Assembly (NCBI RefSeq): GCF_003286085.1
Contig: NW_020825289.1
Span: 5,642,001 to 5,706,000 of the forward strand
Length of the DNA stretch: 64,000 nt
DNA from: Drosophila persimilis
Lineage: Eukaryota > Arthropoda > Insecta > Diptera > Drosophilidae
Reading direction: 5' to 3'
This document shows positions 48,994-59,800 of the stretch, one piece after another (the first letter of the stretch is position 1; each line of letters begins with the position of its first letter). The translations under genes were made by a program, and so were the position numbers. Under the pieces are notes generated by a model, which did not search any database, was not told the DNA's origin, and saw nothing but the letters and a program-made list of their open reading frames with translations.

Positions 48994-49598
48994 CTTGGAG
49001 TGATGGTTGTTGTTGTATCTATTTGGGGTGCCGCTCTTTCCACCGACGCGTCTCGAAGCCCCTGTTTGATTCGAACTCTGGTTCTGGCGTGTATGTTGCC
49101 TGCAAGAAATTGTATTTCTGAAATTATATGCTCCGCATTTAAAATTTCGAACTAATCTAGCACCTTAAAATTTTTCTATCTTGGGGCAGCATGTTTCTAA
49201 CTTATTTTAAATAATATATTTGTTTTGAAAAGTCAAAATTGTCCACGAACAATCCCCACGCACAGCTTGTGCGTTTCAAAGTCGGCGTTCAAATATTTTC
49301 CTTGATTTCCTTTTGCTTTCGTCTTCGTATTGCCGTACTGCTCGCCGGCCGGCAAATTTTGTTGTTGTGACTTTTGTTGCAAACGCCATGTTGCTTAATT
49401 ATCTGTGTCGCGTCGCCTTACAACACAGCTTCAGGGTGCAGTGAGAAAAAAGCAGCACAGCTCAGATTTTTAAATGTTTAAACGTTAATTTGAACATTTA
49501 ATTTGTTTTGTGTACGGGTGCGAATACGCGAAGCACAACAAAGGCTGATAATAGCGGTTCTTGGTATGGGATTCATTGCGTCACACTTACCAGAAAAA

Positions 49599-49766
49599 AT
49601 GGCTGCGCTGCCCCTTCGAACTTTATACCTCCGAATAAATTTACTAGTCGCTATAATTAAAGATTCCTTGCGTATTATCATTTATTTGGGTATGACAGCA
49701 ACAATACTCGTGGACTTAATATCTTTTTATAAATTTTTAAACACTGCTCAATATTATATTGGATGA
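49599..49766 (+). CDS. Possible small membrane protein, unrecognised
   Basis: A 55-codon frame (MAALPLRTLYLRINLLVAII...) lies in the gap divergent from Den1. The middle is strongly hydrophobic, enough for one or two membrane segments. The context of the ATG (AAAAATGG) is good for Drosophila. I do not recognise the protein, and AT-rich DNA often gives hydrophobic frames by chance, so it may not be a gene. Confidence 0.25.
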   Translation: MAALPLRTLYLRINLLVAIIKDSLRIIIYLGMTATILVDLISFYKFLNTAQYYIG

Positions 49767-50496
49767 ACTGATGTTAACTTTATCAATCTGTCTGCTTTTG
49801 GGGCTAATTTTTCTTTGTTGATGGGGGATGGGGGCGAAAAGGGGAGCACGCCGCATCTAGCCTGGCAACGCTGGCGCCCCACCAGTATTGGTAAAGGAGA
49901 GCGGAATAATGTTAAAATGCATATTATTTTCTAAATGTAAAAAATAATAAATAGTAATGGCTAAAAACTGAAAAAAAAACAATTTTGAGTTACTTTGGCT
50001 TTGGCAAAGAAGTTATAATATTATGAAACGAAACTATTCGAAATAAAATAAAGTGTTCGGTGTTTTCATTTAACCCTTTACCTGCCGCTCTGTAACGGCT
50101 TTAACGGCAAAGTAGTTGACAGTGACAACAAACATTTTTACTTGTGCAAAAACCACCAATACATGTAGCCCGTTTTGGAAACTTTTTTATTGTTTTTACC
50201 AAATCGTATTAATGTTTTCATCTGCTTGTTACTTCATATAAAGTTTCCCAATAAAGAATACATTTGGTATGTAAATTACAATTTTCTTTGCACTTAACTT
50301 GCGAACCTGTATAGAAAAGTTGCTGTTGGAAAAGTCTCCTCTTTCCTCTTTACTTAACAAAAAGAATTATTGCGACATCCTTCACCAGCTTTGCGCTAAA
50401 ATACATCTTAATCGGTTAACAGATAAAACACAGGAAAATAAGATTTAAAGGAAAAAAAAGAAAACCCAACTCCGTGACAATGCATATTTGCAGCAT
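49767..50496. other. Intergenic region before the tRNA-His cluster
   Basis: AT-rich. I see no gene other than the tRNA trailer at its right end. Confidence 0.5.
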
Positions 50497-50568
50497 TGCC
50501 GTGACCAGGATTCGAACCTGGGTTACCACGGCCACAACGTGGGGTCCTAACCACTAGACGATCACGGC
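50497..50568 (-). tRNA. tRNA-His (GTG), copy 1, inverted
   Basis: 72 nt on the minus strand. Acceptor strands GCCGTGA and TCACGGC, discriminator A, anticodon arm CCACG TTGTGGC CGTGG giving GTG (His), T-arm GGTTCGAATCC. The 5' G-1 of mature tRNA-His is not encoded, as usual in eukaryotes. The trailer holds a hairpin and a repeat of TCACGG (50472-50498) before the T-rich terminator. Confidence 0.97.
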
Positions 50569-51219
50569 TATGTCGGGTTGTTGGAAGGTCGCGGCCAAAA
50601 ACGAAACGTTATCGACCAACATTTTATTGATTGTTGTTTACAATTGGAGTTCAAGTGCAGTTTACTTTATTAATATGTAATAATATTACAATTAAATAAT
50701 TTTTCCAACATGTTTACCAGTTAATTTTAAAATAGCACTGCTCTACAATAGTTAGGACACATAAATTAAACCCATGTCATGTTTAATTTATATTTCCTAT
50801 TTTTCGAATTGTATTAAGCCCCAAATCATTGGGGCATTAGCGCCAAATTTAAAACAAGAAGTGTTTGGTAATTTTTACGCATTTATACTGCCATTGCTCA
50901 GCACTCAAAAGCTGCATTCCTAAAACGCCAGTGTGAGTGTTTTTGGGGGCCTGAATCTTTCCAATTTCTCCGCAACAAATAATGGGATATTTCATCATTT
51001 ATAAACTAAATTTAATTTTTAAAGAATAAAGACTATATCTCCATACGAAGGTTATTTGAATTTTCAATCTTTAAAATCGTACTTTTAATAATTCGTCAGT
51101 ATATTTACGGTATTTGTTGACACTGTGACGTATATTTCGGTATATTTCTGAGAAGTCGGACCGTATAACTTATCGACTGTTTCTCGGCCCACCAACAATT
51201 GTAAACAATCTGAAATTAA
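50569..51219. promoter_or_regulatory. Upstream region of the 51.2 kb gene with GTATATTT motifs
   Basis: Between 51098 and 51150 there are repeated matches to the core-promoter motif sometimes called Ohler motif 6 (GTATATTT): AGTATATTTACGGTATTTG, then ACGTATATTTCGGTATATTT. They lie 70-120 bases before the start codon of the unrecognised gene. A TATCGA match follows at about 51171. This marks a likely TATA-less housekeeping-type promoter. Confidence 0.55.
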
Positions 51220-51960
51220 ATGTTCAATTCCATTGAAATAACAGATTCTGACGAAGAGCCCAATTTCGTCGTGGATGCAATAGAGACAAAATGTTCTGGA
51301 ACTCGGCGGCCATCAGGCGAATCAAAAGAAAGTGCAGTAATTGAAATTACTCCAAAAAAAGCAAAACCGGCGTTTTTGGCAAAGGGCGCATCAACGTCGC
51401 CATCTTCCTCGGAGAAAACAACCACATCCACTGGCACAGGAACAGACGTCAACGATAAATCCAATGCCAAAGGCCCAGGACGACAAAGGTCTCGAAAGAG
51501 CCAGCATCAAACCCTTCGTATGAGCCCCGCAGACATACAATTCGAGACCATTGCTTTGGAGGATGAAGAAACACGAAGAGCCAATAAGATGGCCAGCGTA
51601 AAGACAGATGAACCACAGCTACAGGGAAATGTGGTGGACGCCATTGACAATATGATAAATGGCCACGAAATGCAGGCGCTTATCAAACGCATTGCCAGGG
51701 AGCGCGTACGCTGTAACTTTTTGCTGGCCACCTATCAATTGCCCGACATGAATTTCGCGCTGAACACTCACATTGATACACTACGTTATCAATTTCGGGA
51801 ACGTCTTAGGCAGCGGAACGAACGGAATTTATTAAATGCAGCGCCAACTTCTCTTCCTACCGTACCGACTACATCTCGCCCTAACTTAGCAACAACCGTC
51901 AATCCCACTAAAGGGACGACCAGCAAGGGAATTGTCAGAGCCAGACAGCCCCAGTCGTAG
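51220..51960 (+). CDS. Unrecognised protein with SUMO-interaction-like motifs
   Basis: Single-exon frame of 246 residues. It begins MFNSIEITDSDEEP, a hydrophobic core followed by acidic and serine residues, which fits a SUMO-interacting motif. A second possible one is AVIEITP at about residues 39-45. Residues 45-100 are S/T/K-rich and look disordered. Residues about 120-210 look helical and basic (GHEMQALIKRIARERVRCNF; TLRYQFRERLRQRNERN) and are the likely folded part. The C terminus is P/T-rich. A strong motif-6 promoter lies upstream and AATAAA lies at 51986. These signs support a real gene, probably nuclear. I do not recognise the family and assign no function. Confidence 0.75.
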   Translation: MFNSIEITDSDEEPNFVVDAIETKCSGTRRPSGESKESAVIEITPKKAKPAFLAKGASTSPSSSEKTTTSTGTGTDVNDKSNAKGPGRQRSRKSQHQTLRMSPADIQFETIALEDEETRRANKMASVKTDEPQLQGNVVDAIDNMINGHEMQALIKRIARERVRCNFLLATYQLPDMNFALNTHIDTLRYQFRERLRQRNERNLLNAAPTSLPTVPTTSRPNLATTVNPTKGTTSKGIVRARQPQS

Positions 51961-51985
51961 CCCATAGAAGTTTATACTATTATTG

Positions 51986-51991
51986 AATAAA
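51986..51991 (+). terminator. Poly(A) signal of the 51.2 kb gene
   Basis: AATAAA 26 bases after the stop codon; a second overlaps it a few bases later. Confidence 0.6.
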
Positions 51992-52136
51992 AATAAAATT
52001 CACCCCGCTTCCAGTACTTCCTCATTGTTAACCAAGATTAAATATTTCGATTTCTGTGATTTGACTTTGATTTCCTGCCACATGCCACGCTTGTGAAAAC
52101 AGCGTTTTGGCCGTCGGCTTCCAACAACCCGGCGTA

Positions 52137-52208
52137 GCCGTGATCGTCTAGTGGTTAGGACCCCACGTTGTGGCCGTGGTAACCCAGGTTCGAATCCTGG
52201 TCACGGCA
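52137..52208 (+). tRNA. tRNA-His (GTG), copy 2
   Basis: 72 nt, identical in sequence to the inverted copy at 50497. Anticodon GTG, discriminator A. The trailer hairpin is at 52207-52227, then TCACGG at 52228-52233, then TTTTCTTTTTT as terminator. Confidence 0.97.
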
Positions 52209-52305
52209 ATGCTGCAAATATGCATTGTCACGGAGTTGGGTTTTCTTTTTTATTTCTCTTTTATTCACCTAATACCTCAGCTACGATAAAATCTTTTCGC
52301 AAATA

Positions 52306-52560
52306 CAGTCGATCTTCCATATAGCGAATCTCAAGGGGACGAAAACAAGTTCGTTATACGGAAAATTCGTAATATATTTACATTTGATTGTTCCACTTTT
52401 CCTTATCAACAAAAACTTTAAGGATGTTCAGGGAAGCAAATACCTTTGTTTAATTTATTCAACTATCCTACACTTGCCTCAAACTTTTTTGCCTTGTTTC
52501 TGATATGGATGGAAATAAATTCATTGTACGGAAGCTCGTAATAGTTCTACAGTTCGACTG
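52306..52560. mobile_element. 255-bp MITE with CAGTCGA ends and TA target duplication
   Basis: The left end reads TA|CAGTCGATCTT and the right end reads AGTTCGACTG|TA, so the termini are inverted copies of CAGTCGA(A/T)C and are flanked by TA. Two subterminal direct repeats of about 25 bases (52350-52374 and 52520-52543; TTCGTTATACGGAA type) lie inside. There is no transposase frame. TA duplication and CAG ends point to the pogo/Tc1-mariner group. It lies between tRNA-His copies 2 and 3. Confidence 0.6.
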
Positions 52561-52902
52561 TAGTGGATAATGAAGGAAAAAACTAAAATGTGAGTAAATG
52601 AAAGGCACTCGACCGTGAAAAGTGAAAGGAAATGTTTGCAGATCATGAAAGTCTGAATTATGTTTTGCCGCTACCAAAAACATTCTTTTGTTTTTACTGT
52701 GAAGATAAATTTAAATCTGTAAAATAAAAAAAATAACGCAGTGTTTGTTGCAATTTTGAGAATTAATCGACAGAAGCTACCGTCGCCATCTATGACTCGA
52801 TTTGCAGATTATATCAGGAAAATATTGAGAGAACGCATAGCTGGTTTTGGGCATTTTCTTGATATAGGTGTTTTGGCTGGCACAATCCTACAACCTAACG
52901 TA

Positions 52903-52974
52903 GCCGTGATCGTCTAGTGGTTAGGACCCCACGTTGTGGCCGTGGTAACCCAGGTTCGAATCCTGGTCACGGCA
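52903..52974 (+). tRNA. tRNA-His (GTG), copy 3
   Basis: 72 nt, identical to the other copies. The trailer hairpin at 52973-52992 keeps the stem but has a shorter loop; TCACGG follows at 52993-52998 and a T5 run ends it. Confidence 0.97.
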
Positions 52975-53228
52975 ATGCTGCAATATGCATTGTCACGGAG
53001 TTTGGTCTTTCTTTTTGTCAGAATAATTTATAATTCTTTTTTGTTGTTCTCTATTTGAGCTCAGTATAGAAACATTCCATTGAAAGCAATACGGTTTTTC
53101 ACCAAATAAAGTTCAATTTGGACTCTGGATTGACAACTTAATTTCAAATTATTAATGAATTTGCATTATCTTTGAGTGTAACCGAACAGCTTGCGTTCCC
53201 GGACGCCGAGTTCCAACAGCCCGAGGTA

Positions 53229-53300
53229 GCCGTGATCGTCTAGTGGTTAGGACCCCACGTTGTGGCCGTGGTAACCCAGGTTCGAATCCTGGTCACGGCA
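53229..53300 (+). tRNA. tRNA-His (GTG), copy 4
   Basis: 72 nt, identical to the other copies. The trailer hairpin at 53299-53318 keeps the stem with a different loop; TCACGG follows at 53319-53324 and TTTTCTTTT ends it. Confidence 0.97.
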
Positions 53301-53324
53301 ATGCTGCATTACGCATTGTCACGG

Positions 53325-53826
53325 ATTGGGCTTTTCTTTTGTTTCCGCCGCCACCTTTCCATATATTTACCTTTAAAAGTTTCGTGATCATTTCAGTATA
53401 CGGAATGAAAACAACCGATAATTCGCATATGCATATTATAATTTGTTGTATATTTAAATTTTGATTATTTACAGTTGCCTCTTTGCATAACATATCGTAC
53501 TCGTACAGAAGATATAATTAGTTAAATATTGATAAATTAAACTAATTGCATTGCTAAAGCTTTTAAGGGATTTCTTCTTAAAATAGCGGTTAAACAATTG
53601 TCGATTCTCTGGATGTGATTTAGTACATATAGTTAATTAGATAATAAACACGCGCACAGGCGGAATGTGTTCTCACTATGGTTTGGGGGGAGGAAGGAGA
53701 AAAAGGAGGCATAACAATAAACAAATTGACACAATCTTTGTATTACTACGAAGGTTTCTTTCCATTAAAACACAAGACATAAACAAATAATTCCGAAGGG
53801 ACTTGCAATCATGTTTCAAACGCAGT
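53325..53826. other. Gap between tRNA-His copy 4 and garz
   Basis: AT-rich; the right part is the 3' UTR of garz on the minus strand. No gene seen. Confidence 0.5.
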
Positions 53827-56800
53827 TTACTGCTGGCCATAGAGCAGCTCAGAGCCAGGCGGTATACTGCTAGGATCAACGCTCGCGTTAAAATAGTTGG
53901 CTGGAGTCCCCGCAGCGGGAAAGGGGACAGCCACACCTTGGCCGGGCTGCTGATGTTGCTGCTGCTGGGAATTGTGCTGGAGCGTTAGGTTATAGGGATT
54001 CTGGACATATTCCTGATAAATATCCGCCGCTGGTCCAACACCGTCGCCAGCTAATGGCGGGGCCTCGTAAACAGGGGCAAAGCTATGAACAATCGATGAC
54101 TGCGGCATCTTAGGCAGCGAGGGATACGCGTTGCCGGCCAGCAGGTGACTGATTGGCACATTAATGGCGGGATCGGTGGACTGAGCTGGCTGATGTTGGT
54201 GTTGGTACGCCTGATATTGCTGATAGTATTGCTGGTAGAGCAACTGTTGTTGCTTAGACTGATCTTCAAGCGCTTCCGATGGAGCGGGCAACTCAATGGC
54301 ATAACTATTATACGTATTGTTGGAGGTGATGTTTAACTGCTGCACAACCGGTATTGAAGCAGCGTGGGTTGGCTCCACTGCTTCCTGGGAGCCGTGCACC
54401 GCTGCAGCAGTAGCTTCATTCACAAGATCCGGCAGCATTGGGATGGGCTGAGAATCCACCGTAGCCGGCTGCTGGGGGGCCAACATTAGGGGCTGTATAA
54501 TGGATTGTAGAATGACTCATTAACCGATTGACTATAAATTGGGATGGGCTGAGGTTGAGCTTACCTGAGCAAAGACGAAACTGGGTGCCTGCTGCAGAGC
54601 ATCTGCCATGGGAGGCTGCAGTATAATGCTCCGCCTTGGAGATTCTACTGGGGATGCCGTGGCCGCACACACAGCCGTCTCTGTGGCCTGAAGCTGTGGC
54701 TGCAGCTGGGTGGGCTGTTGTTGCAAATGCTGTTTGGGCAAGATTGGTTGGGCAAGTGGCGGCACCTCTTGTTGTGTATTGGGATCACCAGATGGTGCAA
54801 CAGGTGCAACCGCAGATGGAGTGTTGGTTAGTGTGTGGGAGCGTTTGCCTGAAAGGTGGAGGATATTTTCATTTGATAACTAAGTACATATGTAATTCTA
54901 TCAAAATATAATGAAAGGAACGCAACACGAAGCTCAAACGAAGTGGGGAAAAGGTTCAATGCTCAATTCTTCTTTCCCAGTCCCTTGAGCATCTTTAACT
55001 TGGATTTGAAGCTAGACCAGGGCTTCGGTAGTTTCCGCTGTTTGGGTTTGGTTGACTCTTTAAGGGTATCATATTTGCCAGTGGCCGCAAAAGCGACACG
55101 AAGCCCATTGCTACACAGAGGCAATGTCAACGATTGCTGGCCAGCAAAGAATTGAGACTCGTATAAAATTTTTGTAAAGTCCAGCGATATTGCTGATGAA
55201 AGCAGATCTGATGGCAGGGTCAAAAGTTAAGCGGGTTTAAAAATGGCCGCCTCACGCACCTTCGTCACGGAAGAGTTCCTCCTTCAGATTGGGCAAAAAT
55301 TCCCCGATCCGTCGCCAGGTGAGCTCCCACAGCGCCTGATGCAGGCTGCCATCTTGGTTGTGGAACACACGGACCGAATGCATAACCAGCAGCATGTTCT
55401 TCAGTATCTCCTGCATCTGCTCCGACAAAGTGTCCGATCCGACCTTCATGAATCTCTCTATGTAGTCCAGTATGTCTAGCCAAAGTTCGTTGAAAGCGGC
55501 CCCCAGCTCGATGAGAGTGGTGAGGTGCTGCAGGAATACCTTGGACATAATGGTGGCGGTCCGAATGCGTGACTCTTCCAGGAGCGCTGCATCCAGCTGC
55601 CCTGAAGCGCTGCTCTCTGGCAGCAACTCGTTCAGTAGCGGGAATAGTACCTGAACAAAGCAGGAACACCACTCTGCTCCAGAAAGCGTTTGTAGATCGT
55701 GCACTAGCAAAGCCCTTTGCTGAAGACACGATATGGCATGGGTGCGCACTTCACGCCGCCGATCCATTGCCAATCTGGCTATGCCCTGCAGCAGCGGGCA
55801 CCATCCTGGTGTCCACAAAGCCGCCGACTGAGGAACAGTACAGCCTTCCTCCGCCCACCATCGGAAGATCTGAGCTGTTCGCGTATACAGAGTGTACATC
55901 AGGTCCAGCAATTGAATGGACAACTGCTCGTATCGCTGGGCCAGGTCTTCCTGTTCGGCCGAATTCACGGGAAGATTGTCGGCAGCGTCGCCCGTCAGTA
56001 GACTCAGGTTGCTGCTCGAGCCGGACGAGGCCACACCTGGCTTACGATCGCTTCGCTTCTTAGCACTCCTTTGCTTTCCTGCCGCTTCCAACTTGCGTCG
56101 CTGACGAATCCCTCCATCCCGACAGGCCTCTACAAAGATACGAATGCAGCGAACGCAGGCCTCAAAGTTATAGGGCGTGATGTGGGCCACACTCCTCACA
56201 ATGAAAGACAGCGAATCCCAGCACTTGAACAAGGCAAATGGCGCATGATCCAGAAGCTGGCAATTGTAGACTAGGCTACTTGAAAAACTTGAAGCACCTG
56301 TGGTGGAGCTGGGCGGCGATTGCGGTCTGTCAAACAGATTCAGTTAGAATTGGAGATTAAGATTTCATCGTGGCCCAGAAAACTCACCTGGAGGCAGTCG
56401 TCAGTTCACTGTCTTTGTTGTTGACCAATATCCAATTCTCAGCACTTGGACTGGGTGCAGTGGGCACAGCAGTTGCTTTGGAGAGTTCAGAGTCTGATGT
56501 GTAGCCACGCTCGGGGGGTGCAGAGGCATCTTCCTCACCACTCAATGCGCCATCCGATTTAGCGCCTCCATTGGGCGGCAGCGGCAACTGGGTATCCTCG
56601 TAGTTGGGGGGGACAGCACCGGCACCCACACACTCAAGCAGATTGAAGATGATCTGCCAGTCCTGCTCAGAGTGAATGTTCTGGGCAGAGGTCTTCAGCA
56701 GCTCGTAAATGCCAATGGAAATCTGCTTGGATATGCGCAGCAGAAGGGCAGGCTTCAGCATCAGCAGCATCTTGAGAGATTGGAGAACAATAGGGCACAG

Positions 56801-59800
56801 TTCCTCGTTGCGCATAAGGTAGATGGCCAGCTTGAGCACTGCCACTATGCAGCGATTAAGGAGATAGTCATAGCCGCACGAGGCGCTGCCCATTAGCAGA
56901 AGATACATTTGATCCCGAACCGCTGGCCACAGGGGAATCATGCGATCGCGATTGTGGATGACGATCTTGACGAGAAATTCCATCCAGAAGACGGTTTGAT
57001 CTTCAGCATAGGGCAGACCAATCGACTTGTGCCCCTGAGGAGCCTTCAGCAGACCCAGCACACATTTGAGCAGCTCTTGCAGGGACTCTAGTTGCACGAA
57101 CTTCGACTCCTGCAGCATTTGATCGAGCTGGCATTCCTTGATACATTTACGGCCATGCTTAATAAAGTCCTGCTCCTCGTAGGTGGGCTCACGCTGACCC
57201 TCTGAGCTGATGAATGAGTACAGACTAGAAAAGAGACCCGATTCCTGTTTCTCCCGCGGCTTCTCCAGTATCAGCATAGCCTTGCCGTTTGCTTCGCAAA
57301 AGTCCTCCACCTCGATGAGGGATTTGGGCAGGAGCTTCAAGCGGAAGAGCTGCAGAAAAATGTCGAGGATGTGCTTCCAACTCTCCCTCAAACAATCGCC
57401 ATAATCGTGAACCAACAGGAATACCGTCCTTATGGCTGCCTGCGCCTTGGCATTCAATCCAAAGTTCACTGCCTGCTGCATCTCATTAGGCGCCGGTGCC
57501 GGCTCGTGTTGCTCCACGCTGCTCAACAGCGTTGTGAACTTGCACAACGTCAGAACGAGGGCATCAAAGTCCGCATGCAGATTGTAATGCGCTGATATAG
57601 CTGCCGACTTGCTAAAGCCTGAAACGTATTCAGATGCCGGATAAAACTCATACTGACGCTCCTCGAAATGGTTGTTCACTTACCCGTCAGTGTTCTCTGG
57701 TAGCCAGACTCAGTGCTCTTATCGAACATGAAGCTCAGAGCGCTTAGGGAAGCTCCCCAAACAATATTGAATATCTCCACATCGTAGGAGGCATCGTGGA
57801 CATAATGGAAATGGCCGTCGTGGGTGTCCCCACGTCGAAGCAAAACTTTCCACAGATAGTTTTCACGCACTAAGCCGGTTTGTTCTGCAGGCATTACAAT
57901 TTCTTCGTTTCTGGAATAGAATGAAATGGGACATAGGCAATCTATGCTATGTTGTTCCAAGATTAAATTCAAAGTGTACTCACTTGATGGCATTGAAGAC
58001 CTGAGCCAACATCTCTTGATCAAAGTCTTTGCCACCATTCAGGCCACGCAAATTCTTGGTGAAGTCCTCCAGAGTCATTGGAACATTCAGGCGCTTTGCA
58101 TTGGAGTTATGCTGATCCATATTCAGCATGATGATGGCATAAGCCAAGCGGAATGCGGCATCAGTGTTCGCAAACGGCTCCAGATTTTGTGTCTACATAA
58201 GAGATTTGAATTATAATTGTCCTATTCCCCATGCCCACGCTCACTTACATGCCAGTGATCGGAGAAGTGTTCCAACACCAAAAAAATCAACGGTGCCTCG
58301 CCAGGCAATCGGAATGTCTCCAGATACAGGCGCAGTGCCTGATCCACACGGAGACCAGTGAAGTCGAATGAGTCGACAAAGTTGATCAGAATCTTTGAAT
58401 CGACATTCTTCTTCTTCGAAATGTATTCGCCAATCATTTTCTTGTCGAGTCCAGGATTCTCGCGCAGGAAGAGCGCCACTTGCATGGGATCGAGCTGAGC
58501 ATTAAGAACCCCGTGCTCTTGAAGATACTGGATACCCTTGTCCGGTCGTTGATTGAACCGCTCTGTGCCCTGGGAGAGCAAGCGTTTCTTCTGCTTGACA
58601 TTGGCCAGTTTTTCACTGGTTATTCCGCCACCTATTCCATTTCCTCCAGACTGCGACTGCAGCCGCAGTCTTTGCGAGCTGCTGTTAATGAAGTTGGAGA
58701 TGTTTTCTACACGGCCTTGTTCATCCACGGCTAAAGATCCGCCACCAGCATCTATGACAATCCCCTCTAATCCGCTGTTGTGACGCGAGTGGCGACTTCC
58801 GCCGGCTGCCGGACCGGCTTCTGTCACAGCTTCCCTGCTGTGACTGTTCTTGGCTGCCGCACAGTTCCGCTCAATGCTGTCGATGACACTGATGAGTGTG
58901 TCCATGGAGATGATGTGAGTGCTGTATACTGCATTGGTGGCTGACAGGGTGTACTTGCTTAGCAAGTTGGTCAGACTCTCGAACATATCCGTGCAGTACA
59001 AATCGCAATCATAGTTGATGTACAGCTCGGTCACGAAGCCAGGAATGCGCCACAACTGCAGTAGGTTGTCCAAAGCCAGTTCTCGCATCTCGTAGGGTGT
59101 CTTGGGATTGTCGCTGGCTATAATCTCGCTCAGCTTCTTGAGGTAGCCTTCTAGCTGGAGCTTCAGGTGTCCGCGCAACGACTCGAAAAGCAGGAAGCAT
59201 AGCTGCAAATCGGCAGCGAAGATACTCAAGCGCTCCGACGTTAGGAGCTGCAACAGAAAGATCATTATGATTCATATCCAATCTATCTAATGGGGGGAAA
59301 AATGTCTAACCGAAATTAAATTTCTGCACAAATCATCTTTGACCAGTTCCAGCAAACCCTCATATTTGCCAATATTATCGGCAGCCACTTCAAAAGCCAC
59401 AGTGAGCAAACTCAAGCCCGTATGCATCATGCTGTCCGAATTCTGTTTGTCCAGCGGGTTGCACAAGATGATGAGGAATCGGAAGAGCTCTTGGATGAAC
59501 GGCAGACCGTAGGGCGACAGGGTGGCAGAGATTAGCGCTCCATCCTTATCGGACGATTGCTGGGTGAAGCGAACACCCACCGAGTTGATATACTCGCTGC
59601 TGTTCGCGTCGGTCAAGCTGTTCTTTCCATCTCCCCCTTCTACGATCTCCGATTCGGCGGCACTCTCCACTTGAATGGCGGGTACATTCGCTGCGGCGTT
59701 CTCCTCAACTCCCGAACTCACGGGTGCTGTTGTTGTTGGCGTTTGCGTGATCTTGCCCTGCATGTCCAAAATGTTGCCCGCTGGGCTGGCTGGAGTGGTG

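Noticed and set aside
48837..49121. Plus-strand ORFs over Den1
   Set aside because: Antisense shadows of Den1 and its leader with serine/arginine-biased composition.
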